A stretch of 64,000 nt of DNA. Origin: Heterocephalus glaber (taxonomy: Eukaryota > Chordata > Mammalia > Rodentia > Bathyergidae). A program made the position numbers and the translations under genes. The notes under the pieces were generated by a model. That model saw only the letters and a program-made list of their open reading frames with translations. It was not told the origin of the DNA and ran no database searches. Position 1 is the stretch's first letter, and the number at the start of each line of letters is the position of its first letter. Shown here one piece after another: positions 1 to 13,200 of this stretch. The stretch spans positions 5,436,519 to 5,500,518 of the forward strand of contig NW_004624742.1 of the NCBI RefSeq assembly GCF_000247695.1, given 5' to 3'.

Positions 1-105
1 TTTTTTTTTTTTTTTAAATAATTTTAATGCTTATCTTTTTAATGGATTTCTTTGGTACAGTGGGTCTCAAGATTATTCATTAAAGAACTTATTAGTTCTT
101 TAGTA

Positions 106-211
106 GGGCCAGGGATTTTAGCTCAGTGGTTCTGTTGCCTGCCTCTCAGGCGCAAGGTCTCGAGTTCAATCCCTGGTACCAAAACCAAAACAAAACAACA
201 AAAACAACAAA
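106..211 (+). mobile_element. ID-type tRNA SINE
   Basis: Body GGCCAGGGATTTTAGCTCAG through GGTACC plus an A/C-rich tail. Lies directly left of a second ID; see next entry. Confidence 0.9.
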
Positions 212-227
212 AAAGAACTTATTAGAG

Positions 228-311
228 GGCTGGGGATTTAGCTCAGTGGTTTTGCTGCCTGCTGCACAAGTACAAGGACCTGAGTTTGATCTCCGGTACC
301 AAAAAAAAAAA
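228..311 (+). mobile_element. ID-type tRNA SINE
   Basis: GGCTGGGGATTTAGCTCAGT body ending CTCCGGTACC and A-tail. Flanked by perfect duplications AAAGAACTTATTAGAG (212-227 and 312-327). Confidence 0.93.
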
Positions 312-450
312 AAAGAACTTATTAGAGTAATCCTAATTTTCATACATGTACTTATGTCTAATTTATCTAGAACTTAAACAGATTTTTAAAAATTAAATTG
401 TCATATTGAAAATTTGCATATGTGCTTGCTTTTTGTTTTGTGTTTACCAG

Positions 451-576
451 CAAATCTTAGAAGAGCATGACCTTAAAGAAGAAGATTTTGGCCTATTTCA
501 GTTAGCAGGCCAAAAATGCATAGAAGAAGGGCACATAGATCAGTTATTAGAAATTATTCAAAATGAAAAGAATAAG
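451..576 (+). CDS. GLMN: GLMN coding exon a (residues ~14-55)
   Basis: Acceptor TGTTTACCAG ends at 450 and donor GTAAGT starts at 577; 126 nt, phase 0 at both ends. It encodes [20 protein letters not shown] onward to NEKNK. The start Met exon is not in the window. Confidence 0.96.
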
Positions 577-3500
577 GTAAGTACAATTTTTGTGTACTCT
601 TTACTCTTCAGTCTTTACTTGGGAAGAGAATAATCACATGTTGCTGTTATTCATTCTTTTACTTACCCCCCCCCCCCAACATTTAAGAAACTACTTAAAT
701 TTCTACAGTAGGAAACAAAATAAAGGAACTAGGAATATTCTACTTTCAAGCACATACAGTCTTGAGGAGGAGATAACATGCAAACACCTAGCAATCGGAA
801 GGCAGAGTAAATAAGTGCTGTACTTGAAGATAAGTAAAGGGCTTTAGAAGAAACAGGATTATTTCTGGTTAAGGAGATCAAAAAGTGGTATGTGAATCAA
901 TTTACACTGAGAAATATAAGTATCAAGCAGACTAGCTATTTATTTTTGGTAATCAGCCCACTTTCTTCTGGCCAGAGGTATATGGAAAACCACATTTATA
1001 TCAAACAGTATTTTGTGTATGCAGAATCAGAATGGGCAGAGTTGGCCAATATCATCAAGACATAATAGTCTGAGAAATCATTCCCTACGATGGAAAAGGA
1101 CCTGATGTGGATCATGAAGAACTTTTTCCTGGGACAAAATGTTGGCAATATAGTGCCAGGTTTTGTCTTTAGACTCTTCTTAAGAGCCTTAGAATGACTC
1201 CCCCCTCCCCTGAACATGTTTTTTCTTTCTTTATAATGGTGTTTATTTATATAGACACTTTGTTTGTGAAATCACAGTCTAGTCTTGCTGTCCTGTAGGG
1301 GATTCCTAACTTGTTTTTCTTTTTCTTTTTTTTTTGTAATGCTGGGGATGGAACCCAGGGCAACAAACACTTTACCACTGAACTATACCCCTAACCTTCT
1401 AAGACTTCTTAATCACACATTATTGTAGAGTTTCTTAGTTCAAAGGGCTTATCCCTTTGTAAATTTTAGGACATTCTACTTTTGGTATGTTTATGATACC
1501 TTTGTAGCTTAAAATACAGTAAACTTCATGTTTTTTAATTATCAATCAGAAGACAACTAGCTTTTAGTTACAATATTAAAATTAGTAATATTTAAGTTTA
1601 CTATGTAATATATGCTCTCTTAAGTGTAACATCTATTAACTTATTTAGTCTCTCCAAAATCTTTTAGATAGGTAACAGTTTCTAACATCTAGAGTTCCAG
1701 CTTCTTGGGGCTGAAGCAAGAGGATCACTTATGTCCACAATCAGCCTAGGTAGGCAAAACAATGAGATTCCCATCTCAAAAAATTTTGTTTTCATTTTGT
1801 ACGTAAGAAATAATCACTGAAAGATTAAGTGACTTCCATCAAAATACTCAGCTTTTATGCGACATCTGAGTTTGGGAGCTCTTAACCACTCTGGTTAGCA
1901 GCCAGTAACACAAGGAAGTTTTACGGTAAATAGAAGAGACTTGAGTGATGGCAAGGGTGAGAGATTGAGGCATCAAGAATGGCTGGATTTCCAGTCTCTG
2001 AAAGGATAATACAGTATATGATGTCCTGAACAGAAAAAGGCAAGACAAGTAGAGGAGAAAATGAGTTGACTTTTACAAATTTTGAGATTTAGAAAGTAAG
2101 ATTTTGAAATTAGAAAGTAAGGTTTTAAGCTCAGAGAAAGAGGAGATTAAGATGGGAGATTTGTTTCAAGATTAGGTAATTGAAGCACTGGGGACTTAAA
2201 AAAAAAGTTTGCCTGAGTCCACCAAAAAGGGACAGGAGAGGCCAAGGGTTCCCCCTTGAGGAATTAAGAAACAGCTGGGGAAGAAGAGGTCGCCAAGGAG
2301 GTGAGGGTCAGCATTGCATCAATGAGAGGGAGATGAGAAGTGTAACTAACTGTTCTGCAGGGATTATATGCTTCAGGGCTTTATTTTTAGCATGTTCTAA
2401 ATAGCTAATGGGATTTAAGCTATGATGGTGAAGCTTAGGCTTAAAAGTTTGAAAATCACCTTTGTAATGTGTAGTATTTTTGATAGGATAATTCTCTGTT
2501 GTGAAGAACTGTCCTGTGCATTACAAGATGTTCAGCAACAACTTTGGCTCTACCTGTTAGCTACCAGTGGTGACCACCCACCCACCCCATCTAAGTAATG
2601 ACAATAAAACTTGTCTCCAGACCTTGCCAAATTGTCCCCTGGAAGGTAGGGAGCAAAATTGCCCTCCATGGAGTACCACTGGAATACTGGTAAAAGGATG
2701 AGCATAGGAGCTAGACAGACTTAAGTCCTGATTCTGCCACATTTTAGTTCTTGAACATCAGGCATGACATTACTCTAAAGTTTGACATTCTCATCTGTAA
2801 ATTGGAGATAACAATCTTACTCCATGTGGTAGAATTAAACAAAGGATAACAAGCTCCCTTAATGGAGGTCAGTATTTGCCTTCCTCTTAACTATTCACCA
2901 TTCTCCCTTTCCACTAACTAAAGCTATGAAACATTTATGTAGTGACTGGATATCTTACAGCTGGATAATTATATTTGTAAAATATTTTATTAAAAAATTT
3001 TAACTCCAGTGCAAGGACCTGAGTTCGATCCCTAGTACCAAAAAAACCAACCAAACAAAAAAATTTTGACTCCAGAGCCGGGTGTGGTAGTGCATGCCTG
3101 TAATCCCAACACTTAAGAGGTGAGGCAGGAGGATCACTATGATTTCAAGGCCAGCTTGGGCTATATACTGAGTTCAAGGACAGCCTGAACTGCATAGTGA
3201 GACTCTGTCTCAAAGAAACAAAAAAAAATTTTATTTTTTAATGTAATATGCAGAAATCTCAAATCTGGCGTGCCTCTTACAGTTATTATTCAGAGGATCA
3301 TTTATAGTGAAGAAGTAGACCTGTGTAAAAGGAAAGAAGTGATTAGTTGGAAAAGTACCATATGTCCTTGGAAATAACACCAGGTCTTTGTATTAAGTTT
3401 TGCTCCAAAAGATGCAACAGAGCTTATTTTTAGGGGTAGAGGACCCCTTATTTTTTCATGTATAGCAATCTACATTTATTCACGTACAGCAATCTACGTT

Positions 3501-6500
3501 TATTCAAATACAGTCATATATTCTTCTTTGTGAAAATCATCATAACTCTCCAAACTCCAAATTCAGACCTGAATTTCTTGTGACTCCATTTCCTGTCAAA
3601 CCATTGTCCCCAGCCTCTCATGTCCAACAATAGAGCTCTCCGTAAATGAGCCCGTTTTCTCCATATAGCTTGTGTATAGTGCATTGCAACACACAACATA
3701 GTGAATTATGAAGATTCATATTAGACACAACCATGTCCATTCATTATCAAGTGCACATCTTATTTATGCATTGTGTCTGTACTCTGGTCATTCAGATAAG
3801 TCTCGAGTCCATCCGTTTACATAGGTATTTATGTCTTGTCCAAAGGTACCGCTTGGGTATTCACAATTACGTAATTATGATATATATCATCATTTATTTT
3901 AAGTATTAATGTCACTTATATTTAATTATATATTATTTTATAATTCAGTATGTTTGTCATGTGTAGTAGCAAACATACTAAATGTGTCTATCTGGCTGAC
4001 AACCTTAACTGGGGCTTATTTTTAGGATAGAGCTTATGTTATAAGCATGCTGAAAAATCATGCTAAGGCTTATTTATTTTCAGGGAAATATGATAGAATC
4101 TGCCAGGAAATAATTAGGTTTTTAAAAGTGAATACAGGTGGGCTGGGGGTTTAGCTCAGTGGTTCCGGCGCCTGCCTCGCAAGAGCAAGGTCCTGAGTTT
4201 GATCCCCGGTACCAGAAAAAAAAAAGTGAATACAGGCTTACTAAATAAGTAATTATGAAAAATAATTTGAAAAAAATTACTGTTTTATTATATAAATTCC
4301 TTAGTAAAATTCTAAATATTAAAAGTCAGGCCACACTAAAAATCCATAGAAATGAGCATCAAACCATTGAAGTAAGGACAATCTTATATGCTTAAAAAAT
4401 AATCAACATAATTCAGTCTATATTTATTGAACACCTATTTTGTTCTGTTCCTTTGTAAGAATACCTACTTTGAAAAAATAAGAACCAAGATGCATTATAT
4501 AAAGGTACAATTCCCAATGAGAAATGTAATTGTTTTGTATACCTACAATGTACTAATAAAAGAATTTAATAAAAAAAAAATAAATTAAAAAAAGAAAAAT
4601 AAAAGAATACCTACTTTGTTACTTATACTGGTAGGTTATAGCAATGAAAAAAAATCCCTGCCCATATGAATGGGCAGAATTTCATACAATATGAAGTTCA
4701 AATGAATGAAAAGAGATACATACATCATGAGTAAATTATATAGAATGTAAGAAAGTGATAAATAAAGTAGAGAAAAATGAAGCATGGGGAAGGAGGTAGA
4801 CTGTTCTATGTGAAAATGCACAGAGGTTTGAAGCAAATATTGTAAACTATGGTACTCTCTGAAAGAAGAGTGCCAGGCAGGAGACATAACTAGCATTAAA
4901 AAAATATTCAAAGAGATCAACTGAACTATCTCATTGGATAGAAAAGCATAATTGTTTTTCTATTTATCAAATGTAATTTTTTAAAACATCTAAATGAAAG
5001 TTTACATCTCTAGAGAAGGAAATCCATTTTAGGCCTAACAGCAGTAAAAGACAGACTAAAACGAAACAAAAAGTATCATTTACTTGACTGTGTAAAATAT
5101 AAGGATGTCCTAGCTGGGCATAGTAATACACACTATAGTTTCAGCTACTTGGGGACCTCAGGCATGAGAATCACTTGAACCCAAGAGTTTGAGACCAGCC
5201 TGGGCAACATAGTGAGACTGTCTCAAAATAAAAATTTAAAAAACTCCAAAGTCCAAATAATTATATGTCATAAACGTAACTGTTAATGTTAACATGTAGG
5301 GAACACATGAATATTGATAAGACAAACACTGAAATGCCTAGTTGATAAACAAGCAAAATGTGAACAGATAGTATTTTCTCTTTTGTGAACTATCTGTTCG
5401 TATACCCTAATGTGCTGTTAATAGTTCTCCAGGAATTATTAAGCCTTGTACCTTTACACATTGCTGTTTCAGAAGCTTGAATTTTTTTCCACATAGCTAT
5501 GCCTCAGATTTTTCTCTTTCTTCAACAAGTCTTAACTTAGCTTCTGGGAAGCCTGTCCTGCCTTTCCTAGATGCAGGTGACTATTCTTTCTTATATTGTA
5601 CCTTTATTATAAGACCAGGAACAAGAGACGCTATTATAGGTGCCATTTTGTCATCTTCTTAGATCTTTTTTTTGAAAGAATATCCTAGAATGTAGATTCT
5701 GAGGATGGAGATCCTACTTGATGTGTTCTTCACTTTATTTCTAGCACCTAGAATATTATATAGTGTATGCTTGGTAAATATTAATGAGTTGAAGAAGAAA
5801 GCAGGCCAGTGAACTGGAGTATATTATTTGTAATTTTCAAAATCAGTGATTTTGGTAATGGATGTGAATCACTATACATTTTTATTTGTGTGCTAAGTAT
5901 TCTGAAATACCTTTGAAAATAGAAGCAAGTTGTATATAGGAGGAAAAATTAATGAAGTCACATCCCCTCCTTTTATATGTTACACTGATTATATTAGCGA
6001 TTCCCCAAGGAACTTTAAAGTTGTGCAACCATTGCTTTCTATATGAATCAAAAGAGCAGAATTCTGTTAAGTGCTTACTCATCTTAAGCAAATTAACTCT
6101 CTTGTACGAAATAGAGAAACTGTTTAAATCCTGGAAAAGACTAAGTTACCTGATAAAAAGTAAAGATCCTTTTACCTTTCCTCAGTGGAAGTATTAAACA
6201 GTTTTAGAATGTTGACATCTGTTAGCAACTGACCTTAGAAAACCAGTGGTGAAATACTATAGGTCTCATTTGCCTCCTTTTTCCTGTTTCACAGAAAATT
6301 CTAAATTAGAGAAGCATACTGTGAGAGTCGTGTAGGTGTCAGTGTTTTACTCTAAAATGGTTTTACAGGTCGTCATCAAAACCATGGCCTGGAACCTTGT
6401 TGGTCCTGTTGTTCGGTGCCTTTTAAGGAATGATAAAGAAAATGATAAAAGAAAAAAATACTTTCTAGTTCTTGATTTACTGGTAAAGGTAAGTTAATAA

Positions 6501-7165
6501 AACTAAGTTCATTTTGCCATAACATACAGTGATACTATAATTCCCTTTAATGTTTAATTCTTATAGTTTGGCAAGAAAATTTTTAGTTCATGAAAATATA
6601 CACAGAAGAGAACTGGAATAGAGCCAATCTTATTTAAGTGGACAAGCAATTCCATTTCAGCATTCCTCAAATCTTCTAGATATAAGAATTACCTAACTTT
6701 GTATCTGACCCACAGATTCAGTTTCCAGTAAGAGACCAGGGAAGCTGTATTTTAACAAGTAGCGTTATTGTATGGTCATAGAATTCAGTGTTTAGAGAGG
6801 TAGTTCAAGGCCACACTGATCTTTTTGCAACATTGATTGAACTAAAATCAAATATCTGCTCTTTGCTCTGTGGAAGTTCTAAACCTAGAATGCAAGTGAT
6901 CACCGTGGAAGGATGAACATAGATCAATAGTTTTTTGGGGGGGGGTTTTGATACCAGAGATCGAATTCAGGACCTTGCGCTTGCGAGGCAGGCGCCGTGC
7001 CACTGAGCTAAATCCCCGGCCCTGACATGGATCAATTGTGATTTGAAACCTTAAAAAAGAGACTAAAAAGGCTAGTAGAATACTAGTAGAGTAACATATA
7101 ATGGCTAAATCAGGTAAATTCTGAGAAAAAACATTGTAGGAAGCTGTTCAGAGGTCAGTGCAAAT

Positions 7166-7224
<59 letters not shown>

Positions 7225-10200
7225 GACCGAGTAAACGAGATATGACTGTGAAGGCTTTTAACAAAGAACACAAAACTAGCCTGGTACTGCCTCAAAGGTC
7301 CTGTCTCTTAATACTGTAATCCCACATCTGTAATCCCAGCACTTAGGAACCGGAAGCAAGAGTGCCATGAGTTCAAGGCCAGCCTGAACTACATAGTGAG
7401 ACCCTGTCTCAAAACAAACAAAAAATAAATTTAAGAAGAGGGCAAATAGGCTGGGGAGGTAGCTCAGTGGTAGAGGTGCTTCCTTAGCATGAATGAAGCT
7501 CTGGGTTCAATCTTCAGCACCTGAAAAACAGCAAAACAAAGCAAGTGCAAGGGCAAGGTCCTGAGGTCGATCCCTGGTACCAAAAAAAAAAGCAAATGAA
7601 GTAATAAAATATGGCCAATCAGAAAGCATGTAAAGTTCACAGGGTACGGAGAAGACTCTGGGCTAAACTAAATACCCTGGCAACATGGGATAGGAAGGGC
7701 CCACCTGCTGGAATCTCTGGGTGTCTAACGCAGCCTATAAAGTACATAGGTGAAACTCAAAGGAAACTTGAGCTTTGGTGATCAGCTTCTCCCTTCCTGT
7801 ACTCTAACTTTTCTTTTTAACAATTGTTTGAGGCATTTTACTGTTAAAAAGAACTATTTTCTCAGCATATTTTCTTAAAAATAGTAATCATATGGCTTTA
7901 AATAAAACTTGTATTAAACAGGTTCAATTGTTAATATTTTTATAGTTATGTAATCCAAAGGAATTATTGTTGGGTTTGCTCGAACTGATTGAAGAGCCCT
8001 CTGGAAAGCAGATATCCCAAATTATTCTACTTTTACTTCAGCCATTACAAACAGGTAATGAGCATTTTTATATCAAAGTACTTCTTGTTTTACTCATGTA
8101 CATGTCTTAATGTTTACTCCAAAATGTCAGCAGAAAGCCAAAGTAAAGTTTATGACAAATTATTGAGTTGTACTTACACTAGTAATAACAGTGCCAATTT
8201 GAATCTTGTACAGTGTGCCTGGCAGAATGGTTACCCAGTGAATATTTTGTTGAATGTTACACTGTTTTTCATGTGCTATGTTGCAACCTATATAGCTTTC
8301 TGGTTAACCTTCTTGTCTGCAGTTTATATTTAAAATCTTCTCTCTAAACATATTTAAAATTTTACCTTTGTGGTGTGTGCCATATTCAGTCTGATAGCAT
8401 TGTGGTAATCGTGTATGTTGGTTAAGAAGAGTATCAAGCAGGGTACTGCCCAGCCTCTGGATTGGGAGATTGGGATTAAGAATAGTGAAGGTACATTTGA
8501 TGAATGAAACTAGGAGGTATATGGCACAGTGGTGGAGTATAGTAATAATATGGGTAAGTAATAGATCTTGGCAATAAAGATGGATAATATTTATCCATGG
8601 GCAGAGGCTAGCTTTTAGTTTTCATTTAAGGAAATATGCATATCTCAGAGTCTGATAGAGGGACTCAGAATTAGAAATTAGAGTGAATTTGTTTTAAATA
8701 TGAATGCTAACAAGCTTTATGCTACTTGAAATATTCAAAATCTTCTTTAAAAACCCCCAGTAATACTGCCACCCATTTGTACAATGCCTTATAGTTTACC
8801 ACTTATATTTTGTCCTTATAACCAAAACATATGAAAAGAATGTGTTTGTGCTTTAAGTATGAACCAGTTATAAAAACACATAAACAAGATTTCATAGCTT
8901 CTATTGTAAGATGGTTCATCAATTTCTACACCGCTAAGAAGGAGAAAAACAATCTCAATTAAGCTATGTCATCCCCCTCAGGTGTTAAAATGTTAGGGAA
9001 ATATTTTTCATATAATGCTACGGACTGAACTTTTTGTCCTACATTTAGCAAACTTGACGAAGCTACCTCAAGTAACAATTTGGTCTGTGTTTTAGTGATT
9101 CAGAAACTTCCTAACAACAAGGCATATTCAGTTGGATTAGCATTATCTACCCTTTGGAGTCAACTGTCTCTTCTTCCTGTTCCTTACTCAAAAGAACACA
9201 TACAAACAGATGACTATGGCCTTTATCAGTGTTGCAAGGCCTTAATAGAGTTCAGTAAACCTTTTGTGGAAGAAGTCATTGATGATAAAGAAAACAAGGA
9301 AAATGAAAACAAAAAATTAAAGGATGAATTATTGAAATTGTAAGTATATTTTAAAGAACATCTTACAGTGGACTTAAGTAATTGGTAGGTCAGTTATTTT
9401 GTTTGTTATCAATTGTGCAAATTAGTTTCAAACTTTGAATTTTAGAACAGTATGGGGTTCGGCTGAATCAGCATAGGCATTTAATGAGGCATTGATATTT
9501 TTTAAAAATTAGAAAACTAAATCTATTCATTTACTTGATATTCTTTTATATATTGCTTTTATTTGCCATAGGAAGTGAATAATGGAAGTGGGGGAAATAG
9601 ATACATGTGATTCAAGGAATCTACTCTGTGGGGAAATTGTGTTTTTACTGTCCTTTTGAAAGCAGCAGAAGGATTACCAGGCAGAGTACTCATTCAATAG
9701 CATTCATTGCAGAGATTCTATGGACTAAACATACACTGTTCACTATAACTATCAAGCACTTGACATATGGACCATCCAAATTAAGATGTGCTTTAAGTAT
9801 AAAATACCCTTTAGATTCAAAGACTTGATTTAAAACAATAGTAAAATATATCAGTTTTTATATTGATAACATGTTTAAATAGTTCAGCTATATTGGGTTA
9901 AGATAAATTATGAAGAATAATTTCTCCTGTTTTTCATGACAACTAAGAAATCTAATAAATGGAGCTTGCATTATATATCTGTTGGATAGTGCTGGACTAG
10001 ATTATTGAATTATATAGACTAAAAACTTTTATATTTAATTTTGGAGACTAAAGCTATTGTTACCTTTCTAGTTTGTCAGGTTAGGACATTTACATCTTTA
10101 GTTTTATAGGCATTGAATTACTGGTGCTTACCTTAGTCCGTTTGTGCTGTTGTAATAGAATACCTGAGAATGAGTAATTTATAATGAATGGAAATGTATT

Positions 10201-13200
10201 GGCTCACAGTTGTAGAGAATGAGAAATCCAAGATGAAGGTGCCAACATGGGGTAAAGGCCTTTCTGTGTCATCACATGGCAGAATGTGGAATGGTAGAAA
10301 GAAAAAGAAGGGCAAATTTACCCTTTTATAACAACATTAATTCCTCCCATGAAGCTGGAAGCCTGCTTGGCCTAATCTCCTATCAAAAGTCCTGCCTATT
10401 ATTACTATTACAGTGGCAACATGAAGTTTAGGAGGGGATAAACATTCAGATCAGTAGTACTTATTTTATTTTTTTAGTGTAAAGTTATATATGAAGAGTA
10501 GGCATTTTATACTTGGGAAATGTTGGTTTCATAGTTACCTATTTCTTATGTCTTAGTTGTTTTAAAAGCTTGAAATACCCTTTGCTGACAGCACAATTCC
10601 TCGAACAATCTGAAGAAGCAGGAAATGATCCCTTAAGGTGTTTTGCATCAGAAATAATAGTAAGTACAGCTAAATTTAATCTTCCATAAAATCTGCTATA
10701 GCCTTAAATGTTACCCTGTTATTTCTCAAATACTCGTGTACTTTTATGTAGGCATGTAAACTGATAACTTATTAATAAAGCAATATGTGGTTTTTGTGCA
10801 ACAGAGGTAAAAATATGGAAAATAAAAGCAATAATTTCATTATCTAAAGAAAAATACTATTAACACCTTCAAAATTTCACACAATAAGGTAAAATTTGGA
10901 GATTGAACCATTGTAAGTTGGGGACCATCTATATATCTAATATCGCAAAGGAACAGGTTTTTAAGGAGAAATGTTTTTTTTTTTAATTTAATTTAATTTT
11001 ATTTTTTGGTACCAGGGATTGAACTCGGGTCCTTGCACTTGCGCAGCAGGCAGCGAAACTGCTGAGCTAAATCCTCGGCCCCTAAGGAGAAATGTTTTAA
11101 TAAGAGAAGATGAAATCACCAAAAGAGGTAGATCAGTATAAGAAAAGGACTTAGGAATGAACTCTAGAAACTGTCAGCACTAAGAGGACCCCCCAAAGAG
11201 ATCAAGAAAAAGAGTCAAAGAACTGGCAAAAATAGCACAGAAATTGTAGTAGTAGAGTTTTAAGAAGAAAGAAGTGGTCAGTATTGTTAAATGTAGCATA
11301 AAAAGCCCGTGAGGTAAGAGTTGAAAGTTCTCACTGGATTTAGGAAGATAGCATTGATAATCTTAGCAAGAATAGTTTGAGTTGAGTGCAGTGTTGGAGA
11401 TTGGCTTGAATGAAAGAATGATATAAAAAAGAAAAGGGAGATGAATAGTGTATTCCCCACAAACCCTGGCACTAGGGAATGAACGTAGGACCTTGCACAT
11501 GCTAGACAAACTCTACCACTAAGTTACATCCCAAGTCCTTTGAGACAGGGTCTTCACTAAGTTGTCCAGGCTGCCCTCACACTTGTGATCTCTTGTCCCA
11601 GCCTCCTGAGTAGCTAGGATTACAGTGTGTGCTACCATGCCTGTTTTGTATATGCTATTTAAAAGAGTTTGGATGAAATCCCAGTACTTGGGAGACCGAG
11701 GGAGGAATATTGGGAGTTTGAGGCCATCCAGAGCTACATTATCGAGCTCAAGGCCAGTCTGGAGTACATAGTGAGATCTTGTCTCAAAAAACAAAAGCAA
11801 AACAAAATAAAAATTTGAATGAGTAAGAAAGGAGACTAGAAAACATGGGCCAAAGAGGGGAACATAATGAGAGAGGTGAGGAGGCTTGAGCATGTTTATA
11901 GGTTAATGGGGTATAAACTATTAGAGGAGAGAAGTGAAGTATTTATGGGATTACTGAAATACTGTAATGTGGTCTAAGAGCAGACATTTGGGCATAGGAT
12001 CAAGGAATAAGAGGAGAAGCCGAATGTAGTGTTTCACCCTGTAATCCCAGCACTGTGGAAGACTGGGGCAGGAGGACTGCCAAGTTTCAAGTCCCACATA
12101 GACGACTTAGTGAGACCCTATCTTAAAATTTAAAAATTTATTGGGCTGGAGATGTATCTCAGTGGCAGAGCATCCTGGGTTCAAACCCAGTACCACACAC
12201 ACATAGAATGAAGAGATAGGAGTGAGGATTAAGTAAAAGACTTCAGGAAGCTGGGAAAGGTTTAGAATCTTGAGGGGAGAGGAAGGAGATGGTAGAAGAC
12301 TGTGAAAGTGTTAGTAGTATTGAACATTTGACTGTGGTTAGAGACCACAGCTATAGAGATAATAGTGTTTTTGTCTGGTTTTTCCAGTAGTACTCACCTT
12401 GCTGGGTGTAGAAGAAGAGAAGATAGTTTGTCTGACATTTTACAGGGTAGATATAGCTAAAGGAGATACAGGGTGCAGAAGGTTCCAATGATCAATAATG
12501 CATAGTCCAGATTACATAGGAAAAGAGGAGAGGATGGATATGTATGTTAAAATGAAGAGGTTGCAAGACTAGAGAAGGCAGAGGTAGGAGGCGGATTGGT
12601 AGAGATAGGATAAGAAGTTGTGATCAGACATTAAGTGTTTAAGATGTTTAATATGCAAAAGCTCCAAGTGTTAGCCAAGATTCACAAAGGATTTAGTGCT
12701 AAAATTTATTAGAAGTTAAGGTCACCAGAATTTAGAAATCAAGAACTATGAGGCTGTCCTGTTATAGGAGTTATCTATAGGAACATTCATCTTTCCCTAG
12801 GATCATAGCAAAAATGGGTAGAGAAAAAGATGATGAGCTGGTGGCAAAATCTTCAGTGAATGTGGAAAGTCAGCATAAAACAGAGAAAAGGTCAGTATGG
12901 CATCTGCCTAAAAGGAAAATGTACTTTTGCTAAAAGTCCAGAAAGATCTGAGATAATACTAACTGCTACTCATGATGCCATCTACCACAGCTGCCTTCTT
13001 GGCAGTGTTAAAGATAGGAGAGAATATACAGCTTCTCCTACCAGACATGAGATAGGTTTAATTAATGTAGTGAGGCAGAGCAAGCATCATATGAATTCAC
13101 TAAGGGTGGGTGAGGTCCTAATCCCAAAAGGAGCATTACAAGTAGAGCCCTGATTTGGGCATAGGTTTGATCTCATCCGGAGCAGCACTGTAGAATCTAG

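Larger units (their letters stand above)
577..6368 (+). other. GLMN: GLMN intron a/b
   Basis: Apart from the SINEs and the L1 tail listed, unique AT-rich sequence (about 577-1320, 1790-2990, 3235-4120, 4610-5110, 5245-6368). A C run lies at 667-677. Short open frames there show no recognisable protein. No other gene seen. Confidence 0.8.

Noticed and set aside
106..311. tRNA genes (tRNA-Ala-like A and B boxes)
   Set aside because: These are ID SINEs: no cloverleaf 3' half, A-tails, target duplications and dozens of copies.
7989..8333. Open frame of 114 codons over GLMN exon c
   Set aside because: It reads the exon in the wrong frame and continues into the intron.
11519..11893. Open frame of 124 codons on minus
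   Set aside because: It runs through antisense B1 and ID sequence (typical [12 protein letters not shown] B1 translation).
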